Shown here: positions 1 to 6,556 of the stretch, in pieces | Layout of the letters: each line of letters begins with the position of its first letter | How positions within the stretch are numbered: position 1 is the first letter of the stretch | Assembly (NCBI GenBank): GCA_947457715.1 | Contig: CANGXK010000093.1 | Span: forward strand, 1-8,688 | Length of the DNA stretch: 8,688 nt | Direction: 5' to 3' | From: Gemmatimonadota bacterium | GTDB lineage: Bacteria > Gemmatimonadota > Gemmatimonadetes > Gemmatimonadales > Gemmatimonadaceae | Made by a program: the position numbers and the translations under genes | Notes under the pieces: generated by a model | What the model was told of the DNA's origin: nothing | The model's input: the letters and a program-made list of their open reading frames with translations, nothing else | Databases searched by the model: none

Positions 1-101
1 AGGCATCGGCCAGCGCCGTGGTGGTTCTGTCGCGCATTCCGCTGCGACCGGCGCATGCGCTCCCCTTCGCCAACGGGCCGCCGACCCCGGTACGCACCTA
101 G
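1..101 (+). CDS. possible C-terminal tail of an upstream gene (partial)
   Basis: The reading frame beginning at base 3 stays open from the left edge to a TAG at 99-101 and encodes about 32 residues. The tail reads roughly ASASAVVVLSRIPLRPAHAL and then a Pro-rich end. Most third codon positions are G or C, as in the clear genes here, and a perfect 6-bp hairpin starts at the last base of the stop codon, as expected at a gene end. The other two forward frames are also open here, so frame choice rests on codon bias and the hairpin only. The family cannot be recognised from so short a piece. Confidence 0.3.
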   Translation, partial: ASASAVVVLSRIPLRPAHALPFANGPPTPVRT

Positions 102-116
102 GGCCTCAGCAGGCCC
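101..116 (+). terminator. small GC hairpin after the upstream stop codon
   Basis: GGGCCT (101-106), loop CAGC, AGGCCC (111-116): a perfect 6-bp stem with a 4-base loop, starting on the last base of the TAG at 99-101. It could end transcription of the upstream gene. No T-run follows, so a classical intrinsic terminator is not shown. Confidence 0.3.
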
Positions 117-295
117 GCCGTACCCGCTCGTCCCTGCCGAATTCGACGCTGCGCGACTGCTCCCCCCGGGGCCGTCCGCGTGGGTCGCCCTCTCGCGTTG
201 TTCCCGACTGCTCCCGCACGGCGATCGCCCTTGGCGTATCGCGGTGATGGTTCGAGCGCGGGAAGAATGCACGTGCTCTTCTCCCGATCCCGTTT
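102..295 (+). promoter_or_regulatory. leader region of the receptor operon
   Basis: This is a 194-base stretch before the TonB-dependent receptor with no convincing gene. It must hold the promoter of the downstream unit if that unit starts here, but no clear -35/-10 pair is visible. It contains a direct repeat of an 11-mer (154-164 and 205-215), a GGCGATCGCC palindrome (220-229) and a pyrimidine-rich run just before the ATG (about 269-295). No B12-box-like GCCACTG or other cobalamin riboswitch signature is present. No Shine-Dalgarno sequence precedes the ATG. Confidence 0.4.
154..215. repeat. 11-bp direct repeat CGACTGCTCCC, two copies
   Basis: CGACTGCTCCC occurs at 154-164 and again at 205-215, 51 bases apart start to start, both upstream of the receptor gene. 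The first 9 bases, CGACTGCTC, recur at 6586-6594 in the spacer between the DUF2911 and ppsA genes. The placement in two intergenic regions suggests a protein binding site. A spacing of 51 bases is not far from five helical turns. Function is inference. Confidence 0.35.
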
Positions 296-2590
296 ATGAA
301 GCTCGTTACCCTGCTCGGCGCCCTCCTGGTCGCCGGCACCGCCCGTGCGCAGACCCAGCCGACCAAGCCCGTGGGCAAGGACTCCACCGGCCGAGACACC
401 GCGACCACCCTCGGTGGCCTCCGCGTGACCGCCGACCGTGACACGCGCCCCGCGCTCACCCGCCTCACGATGCCGGTGAGCGCCAGCATCACCGCCAAGC
501 GCGTCGAAGAAACGATCAATCTCATGGACACGCCGGACGCGGTGAAATACCTGCCCAGCGTGTTCATCCGGAAGCGCAACAACGGCGATACCCAGGCCGT
601 CATGGGCACGCGCGTGTGGGGCGTGGCGTCGAGCGCGCGCAGCCTCGTGTTTGCCGACGGCGTCCCCCTCTCAGCCCTCATCGCCAACAACAACACGATC
701 GGCGGACCGCGATGGGGACTCGTGGCCCCCGAAGAAATCGAGCGCGTCGACATGATGTACGGCCCGTTTTCGGCGGCCTATCCGGGCAACTCAATGGGCG
801 CGGTCATGGAGATCACGACGCGCCTGCCGGACAAGTTCGAAGGCTCGATTGCGCAGACGCAGTCGCTGATGCCGTTCGATTTGTATGGCACGAATACCAC
901 GTACGGCACGTCGCAAACGTCGGCGCGCGTGGCCAACCGGTTCGGCAAGCTGACCGTGTCGCTCAGCGGCAACTATCAGGACAGCAAGGGGCAGCCGCTC
1001 ACCTACGTCACCGGCGCCACCTTTCCGGCCAACACCACCGGCGGATTCGCGGCCACCAACAAGCTCAATGGTGCCGCCAACGTGCTGGGCGCGACCGGAC
1101 TCCTGCACACGCAGATGACGAACGCGAAGATCAAGGTCGCGTACGACATCACGCCCACGGTGCGCGCCGCCTACACGTACGGTTTCTGGCAGAATGACGC
1201 CGATGCCGGCGTGGACAGCTACCTCACGCGTGCCGGTGCCTCGAGCTACGCCGGGCTGGCCGGCTTCGCGAGCGGCAACTACGGATTGCTGCAGCAGCAC
1301 AATGCGCAGAGCTTCTCATTGCGCACGGACACGAAGAAGGATTGGGATGTCGAAGTCGTCGGCACCAGCTATCGCATGGATACCGATCGCCAGCGCTTTT
1401 CCACGTCCGCGTCGTCCACCGCGCTGACATTCGGCGACGCCGGTCGCGTGGCCGTGCTGTCGGGCACCGGTTGGCGCACGGCCGATGTGAAGGCGGCGTG
1501 GCACAAGGGCGGCACCCTTGCCGCGCACACGGTCACGTTCGGCGCCCACGTCGATCAGTACACACTCGCGAATCCGACGTACAACACCGCCAATTGGCGG
1601 CTGTCGGACCCGGTGACGACCACAGTCGTATCGCAGGGCGACGGCAAGACGCGCACGGCCGCACTGTGGGTGCAGGATCAGTGGCGCATTGCTCCGACGC
1701 TGCGCCTCACGGTGGGTGGACGCTACGAACAGTGGCGCGCCTTCGACGGCCTGAATGTGAACGGCAACACGCGGGTAACGCAGAAGGAGGTCGAGGCGAC
1801 GCGTTTCTCCCCGAAGGCGACGCTCGGCTGGACCCCCTCGCCCGACTGGACGCTCACGGCATCGGTGGCCAAGGCGTACCGGTTTGCCACGGCGGCCGAG
1901 TTGTACCAGCTCGTCACGACCGGTGTGACGTTCACCTCGCCCGATCCCAATCTCAAGCCGGACAACGTGCTGGCCAGCGAACTGCGCGTTGAACGCACGT
2001 TCGCACGCAGCCGCGTGCAGCTCGCGTTGTTCAACGATGATGTGCACGACGCGATCATCTCGCAGTTCCAGCCGCTCGTGCCGGGGTCACAGACGTTCTA
2101 CTCGTACATCTCGAATGTCGACCACGTGCGCGCGCGCGGTGCTGAATTGGTGGTGTCGGAACACGACGTACTGGTGCGCGGACTCGAACTGTCGGGCAGT
2201 GCCACCTACCTCGACGCCCGCACGCTGGCCACCTCGGGGCGCGCCAATGCGACCGCACCGGCCAACGCGGCGATTGGCAAGCAACTCCCGAACATTCCGG
2301 AATGGCGCGCGAACTTCATCGCCACCTACCGTCCGGCGCAGAAGCTCGCGATCTCGCTGGGCGGCCGCTATAGCGACGCCGTGTGGACCACGCTCGACAA
2401 CGCCGATCTGAACCCGAACGTGTATCAGGGATTCAGCGGCTGGTTCGTGGCCGACGCCCATGTGAACTACCGCTTCGGCTCGCACGTCTCGGCCTCACTG
2501 GGCGCGGACAATCTGCTGAACCGGAAGTACTTCCTGTTTCATCCGTTCCCGCAGCGTACGTATTCGAGCAGTCTCAAGTACACCTTCTAG
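296..2590 (+). CDS. TonB-dependent outer-membrane receptor
   Basis: A 764-residue protein that would take up a ligand across the outer membrane using TonB/ExbBD energy. Residues 1-18 form a signal peptide (cleavage after ARA). A hydrophobic/basic GGLRVTADR stretch near 40-48 is a possible TonB box. The plug domain runs about 63-178 and shows the usual features: D-x-x-K-Y-L-P-S, a V-F-A-D-G-V-P loop near 118-124, E-E-I-E-R-V-D near 146-152, Y-G-P-x-S-A-x-Y-P-G-N-S-M-G near 155-168, and I-T-T-R. From about 190 to the end is a beta-barrel that closes with the canonical N-L-L-N-R-K-Y element and a terminal Phe (KYTF), the outer-membrane sorting signature. There is no carboxypeptidase-like N-terminal extension of the SusC type. 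The substrate cannot be read from the sequence; linkage to TlpA and a Cys/His-bearing propeller makes a metal complex plausible. It is the first gene of a probable four-gene unit, with a 10-base gap to the next. The ATG lacks a Shine-Dalgarno sequence but begins directly with a good signal peptide. Confidence 0.95.
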   Translation: MKLVTLLGALLVAGTARAQTQPTKPVGKDSTGRDTATTLGGLRVTADRDTRPALTRLTMPVSASITAKRVEETINLMDTPDAVKYLPSVFIRKRNNGDTQAVMGTRVWGVASSARSLVFADGVPLSALIANNNTIGGPRWGLVAPEEIERVDMMYGPFSAAYPGNSMGAVMEITTRLPDKFEGSIAQTQSLMPFDLYGTNTTYGTSQTSARVANRFGKLTVSLSGNYQDSKGQPLTYVTGATFPANTTGGFAATNKLNGAANVLGATGLLHTQMTNAKIKVAYDITPTVRAAYTYGFWQNDADAGVDSYLTRAGASSYAGLAGFASGNYGLLQQHNAQSFSLRTDTKKDWDVEVVGTSYRMDTDRQRFSTSASSTALTFGDAGRVAVLSGTGWRTADVKAAWHKGGTLAAHTVTFGAHVDQYTLANPTYNTANWRLSDPVTTTVVSQGDGKTRTAALWVQDQWRIAPTLRLTVGGRYEQWRAFDGLNVNGNTRVTQKEVEATRFSPKATLGWTPSPDWTLTASVAKAYRFATAAELYQLVTTGVTFTSPDPNLKPDNVLASELRVERTFARSRVQLALFNDDVHDAIISQFQPLVPGSQTFYSYISNVDHVRARGAELVVSEHDVLVRGLELSGSATYLDARTLATSGRANATAPANAAIGKQLPNIPEWRANFIATYRPAQKLAISLGGRYSDAVWTTLDNADLNPNVYQGFSGWFVADAHVNYRFGSHVSASLGADNLLNRKYFLFHPFPQRTYSSSLKYTF

Positions 2591-2600
2591 CATTCCGACC

Positions 2601-3122
2601 ATGAAGACGTTCGTACGCGCGGGACTGTTCGCGCTGCTGACCGGTGTGTCAGTCTCGGCGTGCGAGCGTGGCACCGCGCCGCGCGCACCGGCGCTCGGTG
2701 CGGCGGCGCCGGCATTCACCGCCATGACGCTGGAGGGCGAGCCGGTCACACTGGCCGCGCTCTCCGGCAGCGTGGTCGTGCTGAACGTATGGGCCACTTG
2801 GTGCATCCCCTGCCGTGAAGAGATCCCGCAGCTCGAGGCCCTGCATCGCAAGTATGGCGCGCAGGGACTCAAGACGATCGGTGTGAGCATCGACGCCGCC
2901 GGCATGGGTGCCGACGTGCGCGACTTTGCCACCGAGCAGGGCATGACCTATCCGATCTGGCTCGATCCCGATCATCAGTTCTCACTCAAGTTTCTCACCG
3001 TCGGCGTGCCCGAAACGTTCGTGATCGATCGTGCCGGCGTGATTCGCTTTCGCATGATCGGCGCGTTCCGGCGCGGCGATACGACACTGGCGGCCGCCGT
3101 GCGGCGCGCAATGGCGTCGTAG
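2601..3122 (+). CDS. TlpA/ResA-like thiol-disulfide oxidoreductase, lipoprotein
   Basis: A 173-residue thioredoxin-fold protein predicted to reduce or exchange disulfides on the periplasmic side. The N-terminus is a lipoprotein signal with lipobox V-S-A-C, Cys21 being the predicted lipidated residue. The AhpC/TSA-Redoxin-like fold begins near residue 31. The active site W-C-I-P-C has Cys68 and Cys71 (V-W-A-T-W-C-I-P-C-R-E-E-I-P), and the cis-proline is Pro137 in G-V-P-E-T-F, followed by V-I-D-R-x-G. These are the hallmarks of the TlpA/ResA/CcmG group. In known systems such proteins reduce apocytochrome c, copper-site cysteines (as TlpA does for Sco and CoxB) or other client proteins. Here it lies between an outer-membrane receptor and a propeller with a C-x-C-C motif, so that propeller is an attractive client; this is inference. 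The gap to the receptor gene is 10 bases, and its TAG is followed immediately by the next ATG. No Shine-Dalgarno sequence is seen; the start is set by the signal peptide. Confidence 0.93.
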   Translation: MKTFVRAGLFALLTGVSVSACERGTAPRAPALGAAAPAFTAMTLEGEPVTLAALSGSVVVLNVWATWCIPCREEIPQLEALHRKYGAQGLKTIGVSIDAAGMGADVRDFATEQGMTYPIWLDPDHQFSLKFLTVGVPETFVIDRAGVIRFRMIGAFRRGDTTLAAAVRRAMAS

Positions 3123-4478
3123 ATGACGGTCCTCACGCTGACTCCTACCCATCGATCGATGCGCGCTCTTCGAGCCGTTCGCTTCACCACCATCGGCGCG
3201 TTACTGCTCACGGGCACGACGCTGTCGGCGCAGACTGCTGTCACGACCCTTTCGGTACCCGATCGTACGGGGGCAAATCCCACGGTCGCCGCGAACGGCG
3301 CGTTTGTCGCCGTGGCCTTCTCGGCCGCCACGATTTCGTCGATGGACATCTTCGTGGCCACCAGTACCAACGGCGGCTCCACCTTCGGCGCTCCAGTGCA
3401 GGTGAATCGCGTGGCCGGCGAGGCCCGCGTGAGCGGTGAAGAACCACCGCGCATCGCGCTGGTGCCGCGTCGCGGTGCCGCGCCGGAGATCGTGATCGTG
3501 TGGACGGCGAAGGCCGGCACCACCTGGAAGCTGCTCAGCGCGCGATCGCTCGACGGGGGCCGTACCTACTCGGCCAGCGCGCCGGTGCCCGGCAGCGACA
3601 GTGAAGGGTCGCGCGGATGGGAGTCGGTCGCAGTGGACGCCACCGGTCGCGTATCCGTGCTGTGGCTCGATCATCGCGAACTCATCGCCGCCGATGGAGC
3701 GCATCAGCACAGCGCGGCCGCAGCCAGTGGTGCGACGCCGGCACCGATGGTGATGCCCAAGGGTGACCCCACCGCGCGCGCGGGCCTCTCGCAACTGATG
3801 TTCGCGTCGTTGCCCGGTGCCACTGGGCGCACCACCGCGCTGTCGATTGCGCGCAGCGTCTGCTATTGCTGCAAAACCGCACTGGCCGTGTCCGGCGATG
3901 CCGTGTACGCGGCCTGGCGTCACGTGTATCCCAGTGGAGAGCGCGACATCGCGTTCACGATGTCGACCAATGGTGGACGTACGTTTGCCGCCCCACTGCG
4001 CGTGAGCGACGACCACTGGAAGTTGGATGGTTGTCCGGACAACGGACCGGCCATGGCCATCGACGCGTCGCGGCGCGCGCATGTGGTGTGGCCGACGACC
4101 GCCGAGGGCAAGAACGCCACGGCGAAGGATGCGATGGCGTTGTCGATCTATTACGCGGTGTCGCGCGACGGCAAGTCCTTCACCCCCCGCACGCGGGTGC
4201 CCACGCGTGGGCCGGCATCGCATCCGCAAATCGTCATGCTGCCGAATGGCGCGTCGCTGGTGGCGTGGGATGAGATCGTCGACGGCACGCGTCGCCTTGG
4301 GCTCACCCGCGCCACGGTGAACACGGCCGGCGCCGTCAGCTTCACACCAGTCGCTGCGCCCGACGCCGGCGCGGGACAGTGGTACCCGGCGTTGGCCGCC
4401 TCGTCGACTGGTGCGGTGATCACGTGGGTGCGCCAGCTCGAGAAGGGGAGCACGGTGGCGGTGGCGGTGGTGCGCTAG
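3123..4478 (+). CDS. exported BNR/sialidase-like beta-propeller with C-x-C-C motif
   Basis: The protein has 451 residues from the ATG at 3123, or 439 from an in-frame ATG at 3159, which gives a compact signal peptide (M-R-A-L-R...L-S-A-Q) and may be the true start. No Shine-Dalgarno sequence supports either; residue numbers here use 3123. Asp-box-like motifs recur near residues 81 (S-T-N-G-G-S-T-F), 142 (S-L-D-G-G-R-T-Y), 281 (S-T-N-G-G-R-T-F) and 347 (S-R-D-G-K-S-F), indicating a BNR-type beta-propeller that databases would probably call exo-alpha-sialidase. No R-I-P motif of true sialidases is visible, so that activity is doubtful. Instead there are Cys247, Cys249 and Cys250 (V-C-Y-C-C-K-T-A) and Cys304 (D-G-C-P-D-N-G-P), plus His184 (L-D-H-R) and a His194-Gln-His196 pair. 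From memory, related 'sialidase family' proteins share the C-x-C-C and G-C-P-x-N-G-P pair. Metal or thiol binding is a reasonable inference. The gene abuts tlpA-like with no gap and precedes the sulfatase by 17 bases. Confidence 0.85.
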   Translation: MTVLTLTPTHRSMRALRAVRFTTIGALLLTGTTLSAQTAVTTLSVPDRTGANPTVAANGAFVAVAFSAATISSMDIFVATSTNGGSTFGAPVQVNRVAGEARVSGEEPPRIALVPRRGAAPEIVIVWTAKAGTTWKLLSARSLDGGRTYSASAPVPGSDSEGSRGWESVAVDATGRVSVLWLDHRELIAADGAHQHSAAAASGATPAPMVMPKGDPTARAGLSQLMFASLPGATGRTTALSIARSVCYCCKTALAVSGDAVYAAWRHVYPSGERDIAFTMSTNGGRTFAAPLRVSDDHWKLDGCPDNGPAMAIDASRRAHVVWPTTAEGKNATAKDAMALSIYYAVSRDGKSFTPRTRVPTRGPASHPQIVMLPNGASLVAWDEIVDGTRRLGLTRATVNTAGAVSFTPVAAPDAGAGQWYPALAASSTGAVITWVRQLEKGSTVAVAVVR

Positions 4479-4487
4479 ACGGCGCAC
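4470..4487 (+). other. hairpin across the propeller stop codon
   Basis: GTGCGC (4470-4475) and GCGCAC (4482-4487) form a perfect 6-bp stem with a 6-base loop containing the TAG stop at 4476-4478; three Ts follow. It sits at the junction of the propeller and sulfatase genes and might act as a weak attenuator or RNA-processing site that lowers sulfatase expression. The T-run is too short to call a terminator. Confidence 0.25.
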
Positions 4488-4495
4488 TTTGGAGC

Positions 4496-5935
4496 ATGCG
4501 CCCCATTCCAAACTTCCGTTTCCGTTCACGCAGCGCGCGCCTCGGCGTCGCTCTCGCCGGCGTGTCACTCAGCGTGATCGCCTGCAGCCCATCGCCACGC
4601 TCCCCGGCCGCGGCGGTGTCGCCGAACATCGTGATCCTGCTCGCCGACGACCTCGGCATCGGGGAAGTCGGGGCGTGGGGTCAGCAGGAGATCACGACGC
4701 CGCATATCGACCGGCTCGCGCGCGAAGGGCTGCGCTTCACGGAGTTCCGTTCCAGCGCGGCCGTATGCGGGCCGGCGCGCTGTTCGCTCATGACGGGACT
4801 GCACAACGGCACCTGCCGTCTCGACGACAACGACAACGATTTTCTGCGCACGGCCGACGTGACGCTCGCCGAACGCATGCACGACGCCGGCTACGTGACC
4901 GGGTTGTTCGGCAAGTGGGGACTGAGCTGGGACAGCGAGCCGGAAAGCTGGCCGAACGCGCAGGGATTCGACGAGTTCTTCGGATATCGCGACCAGGTGC
5001 ACGCGCACAATTTCTATCCGGAATGGCTGCTGAGCGGCACCGACTCCGTGCGCACGCGCAACGTCGTGCCGAAGGCCGGGCGCATGGGGGCCGGGCGCGC
5101 GACCACGCGTCTCGACTACGCGCCGACGCTCATTCGCGACCGTGCCTTTCGCTTCGTGCGCTCGCATCGCGATCGGCCGTTCTTCCTGTACTGGGCCACG
5201 AATCTCCCGCACATCAACAACGAGGGCAGTCCCGGTCAGGCCGACGGCGGCTACGAGATTCCGTCGCTGGGTGCCTACGCCTCCAAACCGTGGTCGGAAG
5301 CGAAGAAGAGCTACGCCGCGCAGGTGTCACGACTCGACGAGGACCTCGGCGGTCTCCGCTCGCTGCTGGATTCCCTCGGCATCGCCGAGCGCACGTTGAT
5401 CGTGTTTCTGTCCGACAACGGCGCCACCTTCCTCCGTCGCGCGAACGACGGCGGCACCGATACGGTGGGCCGATGGTTCAACGGCACGATGAACTATCGC
5501 GGCTTCAAGGGCGATCTCTATGATGGTGGACTGCGCGTGCCGGGCGTCGTGCACTGGCCCGGACGCACGACCGCCGGCAGCGCGTCGGCCATCCGCGTGG
5601 ACTTCACCGACTTGCACGCCACGCTCGTCGAGGCGGCGGGGCGCACGCCCCCGCGTGACATCAGCGGCCGTTCATTCCTGCCGGCACTCACTGGCACAGG
5701 CACCTTCGCGTTGCGCCCGTATCAGGTGTGGTACTCGCCCGACCGCGTGCAGTCGGCGGTGTTGGAAGGCGCATGGAAGGGCGTGTGGCGACGCGACACG
5801 ATGCAATTGTTCAATCTTCAAGCAGATCCCGGCGAGCGGAGTGATGTGGTGGCGCGTGAGCCACGAATCGCCGCGCGCCTCGACTCGCTGCGGCATGCCG
5901 AGGATCGTCGCCGGGTGCATCCCACGCCACGATAA
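4496..5935 (+). CDS. lipoprotein sulfatase (arylsulfatase A family, type I)
   Basis: A 479-residue sulfatase that would hydrolyse a sulfate ester at the cell envelope. The N-terminus (R-F-R-S-R-S-A-R then a hydrophobic run) ends in lipobox V-I-A-C with Cys30 as the predicted lipidated residue. The sulfatase signature is intact: Cys91-Gly-Pro-Ala-Arg95 followed by C-S-L-M-T-G, so Cys91 should become formylglycine. Other family elements are the metal-binding Asp51-Asp52 (L-L-A-D-D-L-G), Lys140 in F-G-K-W-G, His239 in N-L-P-H, Asp307-Asn308 in L-S-D-N-G-A, and Lys338 in G-F-K-G-D-L-Y-D-G-G-L-R-V-P-G. Length and motif order fit the S1 sulfatases; the substrate is unknown. No formylglycine-generating enzyme lies in the window. 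A GTG at 4379 would extend the frame by 39 residues, but that part overlaps the propeller gene and lacks a signal, so the ATG at 4496 is preferred. GGAG at 4491-4494 is only one base from the ATG, too close for a standard ribosome-binding site. The 17-base gap suggests co-transcription with the propeller. Confidence 0.94.
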   Translation: MRPIPNFRFRSRSARLGVALAGVSLSVIACSPSPRSPAAAVSPNIVILLADDLGIGEVGAWGQQEITTPHIDRLAREGLRFTEFRSSAAVCGPARCSLMTGLHNGTCRLDDNDNDFLRTADVTLAERMHDAGYVTGLFGKWGLSWDSEPESWPNAQGFDEFFGYRDQVHAHNFYPEWLLSGTDSVRTRNVVPKAGRMGAGRATTRLDYAPTLIRDRAFRFVRSHRDRPFFLYWATNLPHINNEGSPGQADGGYEIPSLGAYASKPWSEAKKSYAAQVSRLDEDLGGLRSLLDSLGIAERTLIVFLSDNGATFLRRANDGGTDTVGRWFNGTMNYRGFKGDLYDGGLRVPGVVHWPGRTTAGSASAIRVDFTDLHATLVEAAGRTPPRDISGRSFLPALTGTGTFALRPYQVWYSPDRVQSAVLEGAWKGVWRRDTMQLFNLQADPGERSDVVAREPRIAARLDSLRHAEDRRRVHPTPR

Positions 5936-5954
5936 ACCGGGCATGGGATGCACC
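5914..5954. terminator. inverted repeat at the convergent gene junction, candidate bidirectional terminator
   Basis: GGTGCATCCCA (5914-5924) and TGGGATGCACC (5944-5954) are perfect 11-bp complements. Inside, after a single C/A mismatch, GCC (5926-5928) pairs with GGC (5940-5942), leaving an 11-base loop that contains the sulfatase TAA (5933-5935). It lies between the convergent sulfatase and DUF2911 genes, where a two-way terminator is expected. Neither strand has a following T-run, so termination might rely on Rho or on the strong stem alone. Confidence 0.55.
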
Positions 5955-5965
5955 GTGGCGCGCGC

Positions 5966-6556
5966 TTAGCGGACCACCCACTCGGTCGTCAGCAGCACCG
6001 TGTCCCATCCGATGCGCAGCTCGCCGCGCTGCGCGCCGGGTGCGGTCGACGGCACGAGCCAGATCGAGAGCGTCTCCAGCGGCGTCGCGATCGTGCTCTG
6101 ACGGAGTTCGATGCGGGCCGCATCCTTCTTGGCGTCGTACGGGGCCACGTTCACCGACGCGGCGCCCGTTGTTTCGGCCTGCAGGATTAGCGTCCAGCCG
6201 GTAAGTGCCGGCAGCACTTGTGCCACGTAGCGCCCCCTGGGCACGTCCTTGCCCCCGATGGTGAGATCGACATCGGTGGTGAACAGCGTGGCGGCGTTCG
6301 CACCGAGACGCCACACCGTGCCGATGGGCACGAGGCTGTCGGTGTTGATCTTCCGGCCACGCAGATGCGGCTGGCCGTAGTCGATGCGCATGAGGGCCGG
6401 CTTGCCGGCGGCACGCTGCGCGGCGGTATCGACCAGCGTGAGTGACACTTCCGTGATGGCGCGGGTGCTGGGCGCGGCGCGACGGGCGCCGGCCTGAGCC
6501 GACAGCGGAGCGGCAAGGAGCGCGGACAGCGCGAGGGCGGAGAGCAGGACGTTCAT
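5966..6556 (-). CDS. exported DUF2911 protein
   Basis: A 196-residue secreted or periplasmic protein of unknown function. Residues 1-20 are a signal peptide (cleavage after L-S-A, before Q-A-G). The DUF2911 core starts near residue 55 and shows the family pattern: I-D-Y-G-Q-P-x-x-R-G-R-K-I (58-70), L-V-P-I-G-x-V-W-R-L-G-A-N-A-A-T (75-90), F-T-T-D-V-D-L-T-I-G-G-K-D-V-P-R-G-R-Y (92-110), then W-T-L-I-L-Q (121-126). The family is common in Bacteroidota, Gemmatimonadota and related groups, and has no established biochemical role that I know. The length is that of the single-domain form, without the TPR extension seen in some members. It is transcribed towards the sulfatase gene, with a 30-base convergent gap, and away from ppsA. 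The ATG has no Shine-Dalgarno sequence; its upstream 20 bases on the minus strand are almost all pyrimidine. Confidence 0.9.
   Translation of the reverse strand: MNVLLSALALSALLAAPLSAQAGARRAAPSTRAITEVSLTLVDTAAQRAAGKPALMRIDYGQPHLRGRKINTDSLVPIGTVWRLGANAATLFTTDVDLTIGGKDVPRGRYVAQVLPALTGWTLILQAETTGAASVNVAPYDAKKDAARIELRQSTIATPLETLSIWLVPSTAPGAQRGELRIGWDTVLLTTEWVVR

Noticed and set aside
102..295. Cobalamin or other riboswitch before the TonB receptor
   Set aside because: Checked because such receptors often have one; no B12-box-like sequence or extended conserved fold is visible.
55..441. 128-residue plus-strand open frame across the leader
   Set aside because: Pro/Arg-rich low-complexity translation that overlaps the receptor signal peptide and plug start in another frame; no domain.
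106..753. 215-residue minus-strand open frame over the receptor leader and gene start
   Set aside because: Composition is Arg/Ser/Thr-rich with no recognisable domain, and it overlaps the well-supported receptor gene.
3123..4478. True sialidase activity for the BNR protein
   Set aside because: Asp-box-like repeats give the fold only; the R-I-P motif is not visible, and the conserved-looking residues are Cys and His.
4379..4495. GTG start extending the sulfatase by 39 residues
   Set aside because: The extension overlaps the propeller gene and has a Gly-rich shadow composition; starting at 4496 gives a proper lipoprotein signal.
3201..4568. 455-residue open frame on the minus strand opposite the propeller gene
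   Set aside because: It mirrors the propeller gene, is very rich in Arg, His and Gly, shows no domain, and the plus-strand frame has clear motifs. Long antisense frames are expected at this G+C.
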